Shown in pieces: positions 34,594 to 42,992 of a DNA stretch of 64,000 nt; position 1 is the stretch's first letter, and every line of letters starts with the position of its first letter. The DNA is taken from positions 20,988-84,987 of the forward strand of contig URNP01000003.1 in assembly GCA_900549225.1 (NCBI GenBank), given 5' to 3'. A program made the position numbers and the translations under genes. Origin of the DNA: an uncultured Eubacteriales bacterium. Its GTDB lineage: Bacteria; Bacillota; Clostridia; Christensenellales; CAG-917. A model generated the notes under the pieces. It was not told where the DNA came from. It ran no database searches and worked only from the letters and a program-made list of their open reading frames with translations.

Positions 34594-35667
34594 ATGGCAA
34601 ATTATTTCAGCGAACGCGACAAGAACACCACTGCAAGATTGCGCAATCTCAGAGATCAACTTCCCGAATTTTGCGAGGACTTTTTCGTGGGAATCGAACC
34701 GCAAACAACCACGCTCACAAGGCTAAATTACGCCTACGATTTGCGGATATTTTTCGACTATTTGCTCAAAAACGTGCGTGCTTTCCGCTCTTATAAGGAC
34801 GTTTACGACTTCACCGTTTCCGACCTTGACAAAATCACGCTCGGAAATTTGGAGGCTTATATGGAATATCTCTCCTACTACTCCTTCGACGGCAAGGAAA
34901 AAACCAACGGAGAAAAAGGCAAATCGCGCAAAATTTCAACCGTGCGCACCTTTTTCAAATATATGTACAATCACGACAGAATCCAGCAAAACGTGTCGGC
35001 AAAGCTCACTATGCCCAAAAATCACGATAAGGATATTATTAGGCTTGAAAAAAAGGAAGTCGAGCGCATTTTGGACGCTGCGGAAACGGGCGCAGGTATG
35101 AGCGAGCATCAGCGCAAAGTGCAACGCAACACGCACGCGCGCGATTTTGCCATAGTTTCGTTGCTTTTGGGCACGGGTATTCGTGTGAGCGAATGCGTGG
35201 GATTGAATCTTTCGGATATCGACTTTGAAACCAACGCCTTCACCGTCACCCGAAAAGGCGGAAATCAAGCGATACTCTATTTCGGCGACGAGGTTGCGGA
35301 CGCTTTGAAAAACTATATCGATACCGAGCGCAAGGCACTCGTTGACAGATGCGAAAAACTAAACGTCGGAGATACGGACGCAGTGTTTTTGTCGTTGCAG
35401 GTGACGAGGCTTTCGGTGCGCGCGATTCAGAATATCGTCAAAAAATACGCTCAAACCGCCGCTCCGCTCAAAAAAATATCTCCGCACAAACTGCGCAGTA
35501 CATTCGGCACGAATCTGTATAGAGCCACCGGAGATATCTATCTCGTTGCCGACGTTCTTGGTCACCGCGACGTAAACACCACCAAAAAGCACTACGCCGC
35601 AATCGAAGAAGATCACAGAAAACTCGCCGCTCAAGTGGTCAAACTCCGTCCCGACAAAAACGGCTGA
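34594..35667 (+). CDS. Tyrosine recombinase/integrase, XerC/XerD type
   Basis: The 357-aa protein has an N-terminal SAM-like core-binding domain and a C-terminal catalytic domain: LLGTGIRVSECVGLN (first Arg), RKGGNQAILYF (Lys hairpin), SPHKLRSTFGTNLY (HxxR), LGHRDVNTTKKHYAAI (His and nucleophilic Tyr). All catalytic residues are present. It is longer than XerD (about 300 aa) because of inserts in the N-terminal part and around residue 180. AAGGAGG lies 6 nt upstream. It may be the chromosome-dimer resolvase, but no phage genes or att pair flank it. Confidence 0.9.
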   Translation: MANYFSERDKNTTARLRNLRDQLPEFCEDFFVGIEPQTTTLTRLNYAYDLRIFFDYLLKNVRAFRSYKDVYDFTVSDLDKITLGNLEAYMEYLSYYSFDGKEKTNGEKGKSRKISTVRTFFKYMYNHDRIQQNVSAKLTMPKNHDKDIIRLEKKEVERILDAAETGAGMSEHQRKVQRNTHARDFAIVSLLLGTGIRVSECVGLNLSDIDFETNAFTVTRKGGNQAILYFGDEVADALKNYIDTERKALVDRCEKLNVGDTDAVFLSLQVTRLSVRAIQNIVKKYAQTAAPLKKISPHKLRSTFGTNLYRATGDIYLVADVLGHRDVNTTKKHYAAIEEDHRKLAAQVVKLRPDKNG

Positions 35668-35709
35668 ACGGACAAAAATCGAGTTTTTCGACAACAATTT
35701 GCATAATTA

Positions 35710-35740
35710 CTATTATATAATATTGACTATTTTATAATAG
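35710..35740 (+). promoter_or_regulatory. Inverted repeat overlapping the PadR-like gene's promoter (possible operator)
   Basis: CTATTATA (35710-35717) and TATAATAG (35733-35740) are perfect inverted 8-mers with centres 23 bp apart. They cover the -35 box and part of the spacer of the promoter. Confidence 0.45.
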
Positions 35741-35751
35741 TTTGCTAAAAT
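35723..35751 (+). promoter_or_regulatory. Sigma-A promoter of the PadR-like gene
   Basis: -35 TTGACT (35723-35728), a 17-bp spacer and -10 TAAAAT (35746-35751), only 26 bp upstream of the start codon, giving a leader of about 20 nt. Confidence 0.7.
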
Positions 35752-35777
35752 TATTATATCAATTTTCGGAGCGATTT

Positions 35778-37790
35778 ATGGATATCTCTTCAGTCAACAG
35801 CGACCTTATACGAGGCAACGTCACGACGATCATTCTCGGTTGTCTTTGGAACTCGGATAAGTACGGCTACGAAATCCTCAAAGAGATCGAGGACAAGAGC
35901 AATTCGCAGTACGTTTTGAAGCAAGCCACCTTGTACAATCAACTCAAACGTCTTGAGAAACAAGGGCTCGTTTCCTCCTACGACGGCGACCCCGACGATA
36001 CGGGCGGTGGCAAACGTCGCTACTACACCCTCACCAAAGAAGGCAGAGCCTACCTCACAAAAGAAAAGAGCGAATACGAATACTCGCGCACCATTCTCGA
36101 CAAACTCGTGTCGAACGACGAGTTCGACTTCACTGTTCCCATTCCTTTTGACGCAAGCGAATTGCGCCCCTATTCAAAACGCGACGTCGAGGACAAACCC
36201 AAAGTGGTTTACAAAGACAAAATCGTCGAGAAGAAGGTGTTTTTTGACCGCTACGGCAACGAAGTGAGCGAAGAAGAAGCCTCTGCGCTAAAAGAACAAG
36301 CCGAACGCGAGGACGAAGATGCTCGTCTTAAAGACGAACAATTGCGACTCAAAGAAGAGGAAACTCAAAAGGTCAGCGAACAATTGCGTTTGTCCGAAGA
36401 AGAAGCACAAAAACGTGAGGAATTGCTCAAAAAATCCGAAGAGGACGCAAGAGCCAAGGAAGAGCAAATCAGACTTCATGAAGAAGAGGCAAGACAAAAG
36501 GACGAGCAACTCAGAAAGACCGAAGAGCAACTCAAGAAGTCCGAAGAGGATCTCGAACTCGTAAAATCTATGCTTCGCAGAATGGAGGAAGAAAAACTCC
36601 GCGCCGAAGAAGAAAAACGACTTGCCGAGGAAGAGGAAAAACGCCGTCAGGAAGAAGAAAAACGCCGTCAGGAAGAAGAAGCCGAACGCAAACGTCAACA
36701 ACAGGCAAAACCCGCTCAGACTCTTGAGGAAATGTTTGCGAAACTCGACGCTGAAAGCGAATATAAAAAACAAGAAGAGACGCGCGTATATTCGTTCAAC
36801 TCCTCTGCCACTCCGCAAGAACACACCTACATAAACGGCTACACCAATCAAGTCGAACAAAATCAACGCTCTCAAACTTCGCTGAAAGATATTTTCAAAC
36901 AACTCGACGAGCGCGAGGCGCAAATCGACGATAAACTTGCAAAAGAGCATCAGGAGCAACAAGAGCAAGAAGCGTTGCAACAAGCCGCGGCGGAACAGGC
37001 TCGTCAAGCCGAAATTCAAGCGCAACAAGCACAGCAAAAGCAAAACGAGCAACAGAGCATCGATCAGTTCTACCCCGCCGAACTCGAAAGCAAGAATCAA
37101 AATTATACCGCAAACAACGACAAAGGTCATTTCGTGACCTCTGCCGTCGTATCAAGGCAAGAAGGCGGTTTCGATTACGAAAAAGACGACGTGAATTATC
37201 GCGACTTCTTCGTATCCTTGCAAGACAAAGGCGAACCCCAACCACAACAGGAAAAAGCACAACAAAACGACTATTCGGACAGCGATATAAAGACAAGATT
37301 GTACGCAAAGGGCTTCAAAATCCGTCCGTACGACAGAGGAAACACGTCGGAATACTACACTTTCAACTTCATTCAGTCAAACAGACTGAATCGCGACACT
37401 TTCCTCATCATTCTTGCGTTCTTCGCCGTCGAAGTCGCAATTATGTGGGCGTCGCTCGCAACAAAAATCAGTTATACGTATTTCCTTCCCATACTGCTTG
37501 TGGGTAGCGCACTCTGCCTCGTGCCGACCGTCATCTATCTGACAAATCCGACCAAACGGTCAAGGGCAAACTTCAATTTCAAACTGTCGATACTCAATCG
37601 CACGATGCTGTTTATCGAATTGACCGTTGTGTGCATTCTCATCGGTTTCTTCGGACTCGGCGCAAACGTCAACGACGTCAATCTGATTTTGGAATCGATA
37701 GTGCTTCCGATGGTGCTCCTCACCAACCTCCCGTTGAGTTCGCTCATATATTGGTTGTTGTATAGAACAAGGAAGTATCACACAGCATAG
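35778..37790 (+). CDS. PadR-like DNA-binding domain fused to a long coiled coil and four membrane segments
   Basis: A 670-aa protein. Residues about 1-95 form a PadR winged helix (TTIILGCLWNSDKYGYEILKEI; ATLYNQLKRLEKQGLVSSYD; KRRYYTLTKEG). From about 165 to 325 it is a charged coiled coil (repeats like EEEKRRQEEEKRRQEEE), then a Q-rich region to about 480. Residues about 535-662 have four hydrophobic segments (first: FLIILAFFAVEVAIMW). This is a membrane-anchored regulator by architecture; its signal and targets are unknown. Start at 35778 has GGAG 8 nt upstream. PadR regulators are normally 100-200 aa. Confidence 0.85.
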   Translation: MDISSVNSDLIRGNVTTIILGCLWNSDKYGYEILKEIEDKSNSQYVLKQATLYNQLKRLEKQGLVSSYDGDPDDTGGGKRRYYTLTKEGRAYLTKEKSEYEYSRTILDKLVSNDEFDFTVPIPFDASELRPYSKRDVEDKPKVVYKDKIVEKKVFFDRYGNEVSEEEASALKEQAEREDEDARLKDEQLRLKEEETQKVSEQLRLSEEEAQKREELLKKSEEDARAKEEQIRLHEEEARQKDEQLRKTEEQLKKSEEDLELVKSMLRRMEEEKLRAEEEKRLAEEEEKRRQEEEKRRQEEEAERKRQQQAKPAQTLEEMFAKLDAESEYKKQEETRVYSFNSSATPQEHTYINGYTNQVEQNQRSQTSLKDIFKQLDEREAQIDDKLAKEHQEQQEQEALQQAAAEQARQAEIQAQQAQQKQNEQQSIDQFYPAELESKNQNYTANNDKGHFVTSAVVSRQEGGFDYEKDDVNYRDFFVSLQDKGEPQPQQEKAQQNDYSDSDIKTRLYAKGFKIRPYDRGNTSEYYTFNFIQSNRLNRDTFLIILAFFAVEVAIMWASLATKISYTYFLPILLVGSALCLVPTVIYLTNPTKRSRANFNFKLSILNRTMLFIELTVVCILIGFFGLGANVNDVNLILESIVLPMVLLTNLPLSSLIYWLLYRTRKYHTA

Positions 37791-37803
37791 CAAAAACCGT
37801 CGT

Positions 37804-37848
37804 CAAGGCAACGGCAACACGCAAGTTTGCGTATTGCCGTGAGCCTTG
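37804..37848 (+). other. Long three-segment hairpin after the PadR-like gene
   Basis: CAAGGC, CGGCAA and ACGCAA pair in order with TTGCGT, TTGCCG and GCCTTG. The stem has small internal loops. No T-run follows, so termination is uncertain. Confidence 0.55.
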
Positions 37849-37860
37849 CTAGGTTTATTG

Positions 37861-37969
37861 CTCCACTCCGCGCAACCGATACACGCTATCAGTTCGGGCA
37901 AGGACAAAAACTCAAACCACAATTCCGCTATATCGCTTGCTTGGGGACGTGCCGTTCGGCACGTTTTTT
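37861..37969 (+). other. Conserved intergenic segment, copy 2, ending in a terminator (candidate structured RNA)
   Basis: It resembles 30881-30982 (shared CCGCRCAA, GGACAAAAA, CCRCAATTCCGC, TTGNTTGG) and ends in a strong terminator hairpin. A small RNA is possible, but no promoter was found between 37791 and 37861. Confidence 0.4.
37947..37969 (+). terminator. Intrinsic terminator upstream of tRNA-Trp
   Basis: ACGTGCCG and CGGCACGT form an 8-bp stem with a 2-nt loop, followed by T6. Confidence 0.88.
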
Positions 37970-38001
37970 ATGGAAATAATTTGCATAATTGTCCAAAATC
38001 A

Positions 38002-38030
38002 TTGACTATACAGCAATGAATTGATATAAT
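38002..38030 (+). promoter_or_regulatory. Sigma-A promoter of tRNA-Trp
   Basis: -35 TTGACT (38002-38007), a 17-bp spacer and a perfect -10 TATAAT (38025-38030), 21 bp upstream of the tRNA. Confidence 0.82.
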
Positions 38031-38051
38031 AATCAAGCATTAAATCTACTT

Positions 38052-38126
38052 AGGGGAGTGGCTCAATGGTAGAGCAACGGTCTCCAAAACCGTCGGTTGC
38101 GTGTTCGAGTCGCGTCTCCCCTGCCA
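38052..38126 (+). tRNA. tRNA-Trp (CCA)
   Basis: Acceptor AGGGGAG pairs with CTCCCCT; anticodon loop CTCCAAA gives CCA; G discriminator and encoded CCA. Its 3' part is duplicated 185 bp downstream. Confidence 0.95.
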
Positions 38127-38185
38127 AGAAGAAGTCCTTTTAGGACTTCTTTTTTTGTCCTGTTTCCGCGAATCGAACACGCAAC
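38106..38185 (+). repeat. Direct repeat, first copy: tRNA-Trp 3' end plus terminator
   Basis: This 80-bp stretch (tRNA T-arm and acceptor, terminator, and a short tail ending ACACGCAAC) recurs at 38291-38370 with few changes. The tail, read in reverse complement, repeats the tRNA's T-arm sequence TTGCGTGTTCGA. Confidence 0.8.
38129..38157 (+). terminator. Intrinsic terminator of tRNA-Trp
   Basis: AAGAAGTCC and GGACTTCTT form a 9-bp stem followed by a T-run. Confidence 0.9.
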
Positions 38186-38290
38186 AAAATCGCGGCGGAA
38201 CGATGTCCTTGCGCTTAGGTTGCATCTGACACTTCGCTTCGCAAATTTTCATTTGCTGTGCTTTGTTATTTTAGCCGCTTTGCGCTTTCA

Positions 38291-38370
38291 CGAGTCGCGT
38301 CTCCCCTGCCAAGAAGAAGTCCTTTTAGGACTTCTTTTTTTTGTCCTGTTTTAGCGAATTTACACGCAAC
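38291..38370 (+). repeat. Direct repeat, second copy: tRNA-Trp 3' fragment plus terminator
   Basis: It carries the last ~21 nt of the tRNA including CCA and a second complete terminator (38314-38342). The spacing to copy 1 is 185 bp with no change in length. No gene lies in the 105 bp between the copies. Confidence 0.8.
38314..38342 (+). terminator. Second copy of the tRNA-Trp terminator
   Basis: Same 9-bp stem and T-run as at 38129-38157, upstream of rnhA. Confidence 0.75.
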
Positions 38371-38387
38371 GCAATTATTGCTTTTTC

Positions 38388-38446
38388 GGGTGTGGGGCGA
38401 AGCCCCACCCGCAATTATTAATTATTCATTATTAATTATTAATTAA
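38388..38446. repeat. GC hairpin followed by an AT-rich ATTAATT repeat
   Basis: GTGGGGC and GCCCCAC form a tight hairpin (within 38388-38410), then short ATTATTAATT-type repeats run up to about 38446, 45 bp before rnhA. Similar TTAATAATT runs occur upstream of frr (about 17090-17115). Confidence 0.5.
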
Positions 38447-38491
38447 AACCATAGTCTTGCAAAGAATTTCAAAATTGTGTACAATGAAATC

Positions 38492-38974
38492 ATGAAAAAA
38501 CAAGTTGAAATCTACACTGACGGTGCGTGTTCCGGCAATCCGGGTATCGGAGGCTGGGGTTGCGTTATGCTCTACAAAAACCATAAAAAAGAGGCTAGCG
38601 GAGCAGAACAATCCACCACCAACAACCGTATGGAACTCACCGCCATCATACAAGGGCTCAAAATGCTCAAAGAACCGTGCATCGTCACCGTTTACAGCGA
38701 CAGCGCGTATTCCGTCGAGCCGTTTCTCAAAGGCTGGATAAACGGCTGGATTATGAAAGGTTGGCGCACGTCGAGCAAAGACGAAGTGAAAAACGTCGAT
38801 TTGTGGAAGGAACTTCTCTCTCTCATGCAAATCCACGAAGTGTCTTACGTTAAAGTCAAAGGTCACGCCGACAACGAACTCAACAACCGTTGCGACGCTC
38901 TTGCCCGCGGCGCAATAAAAGAACTTCAAAAAACTCTGCCTGCCACTCTTCCGCCCATTCCCGACGGAATTTAA
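38492..38974 (+). CDS. rnhA: Ribonuclease HI
   Basis: RNase HI removes RNA from RNA-DNA hybrids. The 160-aa protein has the four catalytic acidic residues in YTDGACSGNPGIGG (D), NNRMELTA (E), YSDSAY (D) and KGHADNELNNRCDALA (D). Length is normal. I use the ATG at 38492 (MKKQVEIY), the family N-terminus, rather than a GTG five codons earlier. No strong ribosome binding site. It is convergent with the ispH-rpsA gene, sharing a bidirectional terminator. Confidence 0.95.
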   Translation: MKKQVEIYTDGACSGNPGIGGWGCVMLYKNHKKEASGAEQSTTNNRMELTAIIQGLKMLKEPCIVTVYSDSAYSVEPFLKGWINGWIMKGWRTSSKDEVKNVDLWKELLSLMQIHEVSYVKVKGHADNELNNRCDALARGAIKELQKTLPATLPPIPDGI

Positions 38975-39037
38975 GGATATACTCATTCCGATTCGTTCTG
39001 TAAGAACAAAATTGTCCAACTCAAAAATAAATATAAA

Positions 39038-39064
39038 AAAACCGTTGCGCTAGGCAACGGTTTT
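39038..39064. terminator. Bidirectional terminator between rnhA and the ispH-rpsA gene
   Basis: AAAACCGTTGC and GCAACGGTTTT form an 11-bp stem with a 5-nt loop, flanked by A and T runs. Confidence 0.88.
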
Positions 39065-39083
39065 AGTTTTTATCAAACAAGGA

Positions 39084-41432
39084 TTATTCAGCGGGTTCTT
39101 CAACTTTTTTCTTGCGAGTGGTCTTCTTTGCAGGAACAGGTTCTGCTTCTTCGTCTGCAAGGTTGAGGTTGAGGTTCTTGAACAAATCGCCGAGAGTTGC
39201 GGAAGAACTTCCGGAAACCCATTCTTTGGGTTCGTTTGAAGTTTCTTTCTTCGCACCGCGACGTTCGCGTTTGTTTTCGCCGTCAGCGACCTTTTGCTCG
39301 AACTTCTTGACTCTTGAAGATCTCTTTGCCGCTTTCTCTTCGTCGGTTGCATCAACTTGACCCTCTGCTTGTGCAGTTTCTTCGGGTGCGGGGAGCAATT
39401 CCTTGATGGAGAGAGTGATGCGGTTGTCGTCGAATCCGATGATCTTTGCTTCAACTTCTTGACCGACCGTCAACGCTTCGTTTGCGTCTTTGATCCAGTT
39501 GTGAGAGATTTGAGAAACGTGGACGAGTCCGTCAACGCCGTCGTCGATTGAAACGAATGCGCCATAGGGGAAGATTCTTTCAACTTTGCCCTTGATGACC
39601 GTACCGACGGGGAACTTCTCTGCCGCAACTTCGTAAGGTTTCTTTTGGAGTTGCTTGTAGCCTAGAGAGATCTTGCCCGTTTCTCTGTCCATCTTGAGGA
39701 CTACGAAGTCGTAACTCTCGCCGATGGTGAGAACCGTGGACGGATCGGTGATCTTGTTCCAGGAAAGTTCGGAGATGTGTGCGAGGCAATCGAAGCCGCG
39801 AACGTTTACGAACGCGCCGAATTGCGTGAATCTCTTAACTTTGCCGGTGACGATGTCGTGCACGTGAATATTGTTCCAGAAAAGATCTTCTTTCTCTTTC
39901 TTCTCTCTTTCGAGGATGATGCGTTGAGACGCGAAGAGGTATCTGGATTTCTTTTGGGGTTTGTCCTCTGCTTGAGCGGTTTCTTCGCCCTCTGCTTCGG
40001 TGTTTTCTTTTTCCTTCGGAGGCATAAGCGTCAAGCGGAGCGTTTTGCCCTTGTAGTCTTCGAGGTTGCTGACGTAGCCCATTCTGATTTGGCTTGCCGG
40101 CACGAAGATGGTGTATTGACCGAGTCTTCCTCTCAAACCGCCCTTGACAACTTCAGTCATGGTCAAAGAGAATTCGCCTTGAGCAAGAGCCTTTTCTGCT
40201 TCTTCCTCTTCAAGACGCACTGCGTCGACGTCCTTCTTGGACAAAGACACGTACTCTTTGTTGACAGCAAGAATAGTTGCTTGAATTTCGTCGCCTTCTT
40301 TGAAGTCGGCAGGATTGTAGTTGCCGTCCAAAGATGCTTCACTCTTATCAATGAAACCGTCTTTCTTTCCGCCGATTGCGACGTAAATGCCGCTATCGCC
40401 TGCGCTGATGACTTTTCCTCTGATGCGTTTGCCGACTTTGTAATTGGTGTAGCCGACGGATGTTGCAGATTTCAAAAGGTCTGCCATCGTGGTGGGTTCT
40501 TTTTCTTCGGCGACTTGTTGCTCTTGAAGTGTTGCCTCGTTTTTCACTTCAGTTTCTACTGTTTCCACAGCGTTCTTTTGAGTTTCACTCATAAGTCTTG
40601 TTACCTCCTGTATCAACCACGGCGGAGTCGACGCTCCTGCGACAATCGATACACTTTGAATATCCTTGATAAATTTTGTTTGATTCAGAGCGTCGTTTGC
40701 GTTTTCGACGAAAAACGTACTCGGATTGACCTCTTTTGCCACCTCGTACAAACGTCTCGTGTTTGCACTGGTGTGACTTCCGAGAACCAAAACCGCGTCG
40801 GTTTTTGCAGCGAGTGCGCGCGCTTCGTCCTGTTTCACTTTTGTAGTATAACAAATAGTGTTAAAAATGCCAACTAATTTATTGTAGTTTTTTGCAAAAA
40901 TCTTTGCATTTTCTTCAATTTTTTCATATTTTTCGGGCAATATCGTGGTTTGGAAGAGAATCGAGGTCGGTTTGTCGCCGATCGGCAGGATTTCATCGTC
41001 CGAAACGACTTTGCAATTTTCGCCTGCGTAAGAGGCTACGCCGACGACTTCGTCGTGATTTTTGTCTCCAACGATAATCACGTCGTCGCCGAGTTGCGCC
41101 CTTTCGTTCGCTATCTTCTGATTGCGCTTGACGACGGGACAAGTCGCATCGAAAAGCACTACGCCCCTACGCTTCAATCTCTCTTCGAGCTCTTTGGTTA
41201 TGCCGTGGGCGCGTATGAGGGCAACGTCGCCCTCTTTGAGATTGTCCGCATCCGCTATATCGATGCAAATCGCGCCTTTTTCTAAAAGGAAAGCCGTGAC
41301 GAGTTCGTTGTGTACGACCTCGCCCAAAGTATAGATTTTTCCGTACTTTTCGGCAAGCGCGACGGCTTGGTCAACCGCACTTTTAACGCCCTTGCAAAAG
41401 CCTGCGTTTTTTGCGAGAATAACTTTCAACAT
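39084..41432 (-). CDS. ispH: IspH (HMBPP reductase) fused to ribosomal protein S1-type repeats
   Basis: A 782-aa fusion. Residues 1-285 are IspH, the last MEP pathway enzyme, with cluster cysteines C13 (GFCKG), C98 (DATCPVV) and C194 (NTICYTT) and histidines in VVHNEL and RAHGIT. Residues about 338-670 carry four S1 RNA-binding repeats, the best being VTGKVKRFTQFGAFVNV and IKGKVERIFPYGAFVSI. A lysine-rich tail follows. This fusion is known in clostridia. It may serve as the cell's S1-like protein. It is followed upstream on the same strand by the cmk-plsC fusion (28-nt gap). Confidence 0.94.
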   Translation of the reverse strand: MLKVILAKNAGFCKGVKSAVDQAVALAEKYGKIYTLGEVVHNELVTAFLLEKGAICIDIADADNLKEGDVALIRAHGITKELEERLKRRGVVLFDATCPVVKRNQKIANERAQLGDDVIIVGDKNHDEVVGVASYAGENCKVVSDDEILPIGDKPTSILFQTTILPEKYEKIEENAKIFAKNYNKLVGIFNTICYTTKVKQDEARALAAKTDAVLVLGSHTSANTRRLYEVAKEVNPSTFFVENANDALNQTKFIKDIQSVSIVAGASTPPWLIQEVTRLMSETQKNAVETVETEVKNEATLQEQQVAEEKEPTTMADLLKSATSVGYTNYKVGKRIRGKVISAGDSGIYVAIGGKKDGFIDKSEASLDGNYNPADFKEGDEIQATILAVNKEYVSLSKKDVDAVRLEEEEAEKALAQGEFSLTMTEVVKGGLRGRLGQYTIFVPASQIRMGYVSNLEDYKGKTLRLTLMPPKEKENTEAEGEETAQAEDKPQKKSRYLFASQRIILEREKKEKEDLFWNNIHVHDIVTGKVKRFTQFGAFVNVRGFDCLAHISELSWNKITDPSTVLTIGESYDFVVLKMDRETGKISLGYKQLQKKPYEVAAEKFPVGTVIKGKVERIFPYGAFVSIDDGVDGLVHVSQISHNWIKDANEALTVGQEVEAKIIGFDDNRITLSIKELLPAPEETAQAEGQVDATDEEKAAKRSSRVKKFEQKVADGENKRERRGAKKETSNEPKEWVSGSSSATLGDLFKNLNLNLADEEAEPVPAKKTTRKKKVEEPAE

Positions 41433-41460
41433 TCACCTCGAAACGACTAAACACGATCGA

Positions 41461-42879
41461 TTATTTCTTCTTTTTGCCCTTCGTCACTTTTTCGACGTAC
41501 TCGTTGCAAAGACGACGGGTTTCGTCCATTTTTTCTTTGATGACTTCGGTTGCGGCGTGATTTTCGTCAATTGTGCGCGCACCGTAGAATTGCTCGAGCG
41601 TAAACGGCTCGCCGACGTAAAGCCAGTTCTTTCTGAACGCCTTGGGGCTTTGATAATAAATCATCGGCACGATGGGCACCTTGGATTTGATCGCAAAACG
41701 AGCGGTACCCGTCTTGAATTCCGCCATATGTTGCGTACCCTCTTTATTTCTCGTTCCCTCGGGGAAAATGAGCAATTGTTTGCCGTCTTTGAGCACTCTC
41801 AAAACCTGCTTGACCGATTCGATATCGGCTTCGCCTCTGCGTACGGGAATCGCACCCATTTTGTGAAGAAACCAACCCGCAACGGGATTGGTGAACAGTT
41901 CGTACTTTGCAAGTGCGTGCGCCTCTTTTTTAAAGAGAACGAAGTACGGAATCATCGAGTCCATCTTTGAATAGTGGTTGCAAGTGAAAAGTGCGCCCTT
42001 GACCTTTTTTGCATTCTCCGCGCCGATGACTTTTGTCGGCCACACGAGCATTTGCACGGGGCGAAGAATCACTCTCAAAAATCTGTAGAAAGCAAAACTC
42101 TTTTCGGGATTATAATACGTCTTGATTCTTGCAAGCGTTTTCTTGTCCATCTCGCTTGACGGAATTATGGTTGACGGCTGTTTTTCGGCATTCTGTTCGG
42201 CTAAATTCTCTTTTTTCGTTTTGATATGAACCACCTCTTTGACGTGTGAGACGACGTCCTCGACGCTCATTTGCGTGGTGTCCACGAAGTCTGCGTCTTC
42301 CGCTTGTTTGAGCGGCGCAACCTCGCGGTGCGAGTCGTTGTAATCACGCTGAATTATATCTTTCAAAAGCGTGTCGTAATCGACGGTTTCGCCTTTTTCC
42401 TGCAAATCTTTAAGGCGTCTTTTCGCTCTTTCTTCGGCAGAAGCGGTGAGATAGAACTTGCAGTTTGCGTTCGGAAGAACGAATGTTCCGATATCTCTGC
42501 CGTCAAGCACGACATCGTTTTTGCTTGCAAAATCACGCTGTAAATCCACCATTTTGTATCTTACGCAAGGCAACGCGGATATATCGCTTGCGGCTTTTGA
42601 CATATAGTGTTCGCGAAGATGCGGCGTGGCGTCGATTCCGTTGACGAAAATGTGTTGCACGCCGTTATCGTCGTATTTGACGTCCATTTTCAAATCTTTG
42701 AGCATCTCGGACACCTTCTCTTCGTCCTTGACGTCGATACCGTTTTGGATTGCCAAATAGGCAGTCGCGCGATACATTGCGCCCGTGTCGAGATAGATGA
42801 TTCCAAGATCTTTTGCCACCGCTTTTGCGATCGTGCTCTTGCCTGCGCCGGCAGGTCCGTCTATTGCGATATTAATCAT
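41461..42879 (-). CDS. cmk: Cytidylate kinase fused to 1-acylglycerol-3-phosphate acyltransferase
   Basis: A 472-aa fusion. Residues 1-220 are Cmk, which phosphorylates CMP and dCMP: INIAIDGPAGAGKSTIAKA (P-loop), YLDTGAMYRA, VVLDGRDIGT and QRDYNDSHRE. Residues about 245-472 are a PlsC-type acyltransferase: CNHYSKMDS (HX4D) and IFPEGTRNKEG. A linker of about 25 residues joins them. In many clostridia cmk and plsC are neighbouring genes, so this looks like a merger of two adjacent genes. GGAGG lies about 4 nt upstream. Confidence 0.93.
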   Translation of the reverse strand: MINIAIDGPAGAGKSTIAKAVAKDLGIIYLDTGAMYRATAYLAIQNGIDVKDEEKVSEMLKDLKMDVKYDDNGVQHIFVNGIDATPHLREHYMSKAASDISALPCVRYKMVDLQRDFASKNDVVLDGRDIGTFVLPNANCKFYLTASAEERAKRRLKDLQEKGETVDYDTLLKDIIQRDYNDSHREVAPLKQAEDADFVDTTQMSVEDVVSHVKEVVHIKTKKENLAEQNAEKQPSTIIPSSEMDKKTLARIKTYYNPEKSFAFYRFLRVILRPVQMLVWPTKVIGAENAKKVKGALFTCNHYSKMDSMIPYFVLFKKEAHALAKYELFTNPVAGWFLHKMGAIPVRRGEADIESVKQVLRVLKDGKQLLIFPEGTRNKEGTQHMAEFKTGTARFAIKSKVPIVPMIYYQSPKAFRKNWLYVGEPFTLEQFYGARTIDENHAATEVIKEKMDETRRLCNEYVEKVTKGKKKK

Positions 42880-42992
42880 ATTCCCTCCGATTTTTCAGAG
42901 AATTGTTCTTTGGTTTATACTTTACGGACAAAGTCCGTAGATTTTCGGATAATAATTCGTTTTTCCGCCTTTTGGGCCGATTTATCGTAGAA

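Noticed and set aside
34594..38370. Genomic island bounded by the recombinase and the tRNA-Trp repeat
   Set aside because: The tRNA repeat copies are only 185 bp apart and the genes between the recombinase and the tRNA are not phage- or plasmid-like; no matching att site was seen near 34.5 kb.
42923..42939. Terminator between the flavoprotein gene and the cmk-plsC gene (TACGGAC/GTCCGTA hairpin)
   Set aside because: A hairpin is present but no T-run follows on either strand, so it is not called a terminator.
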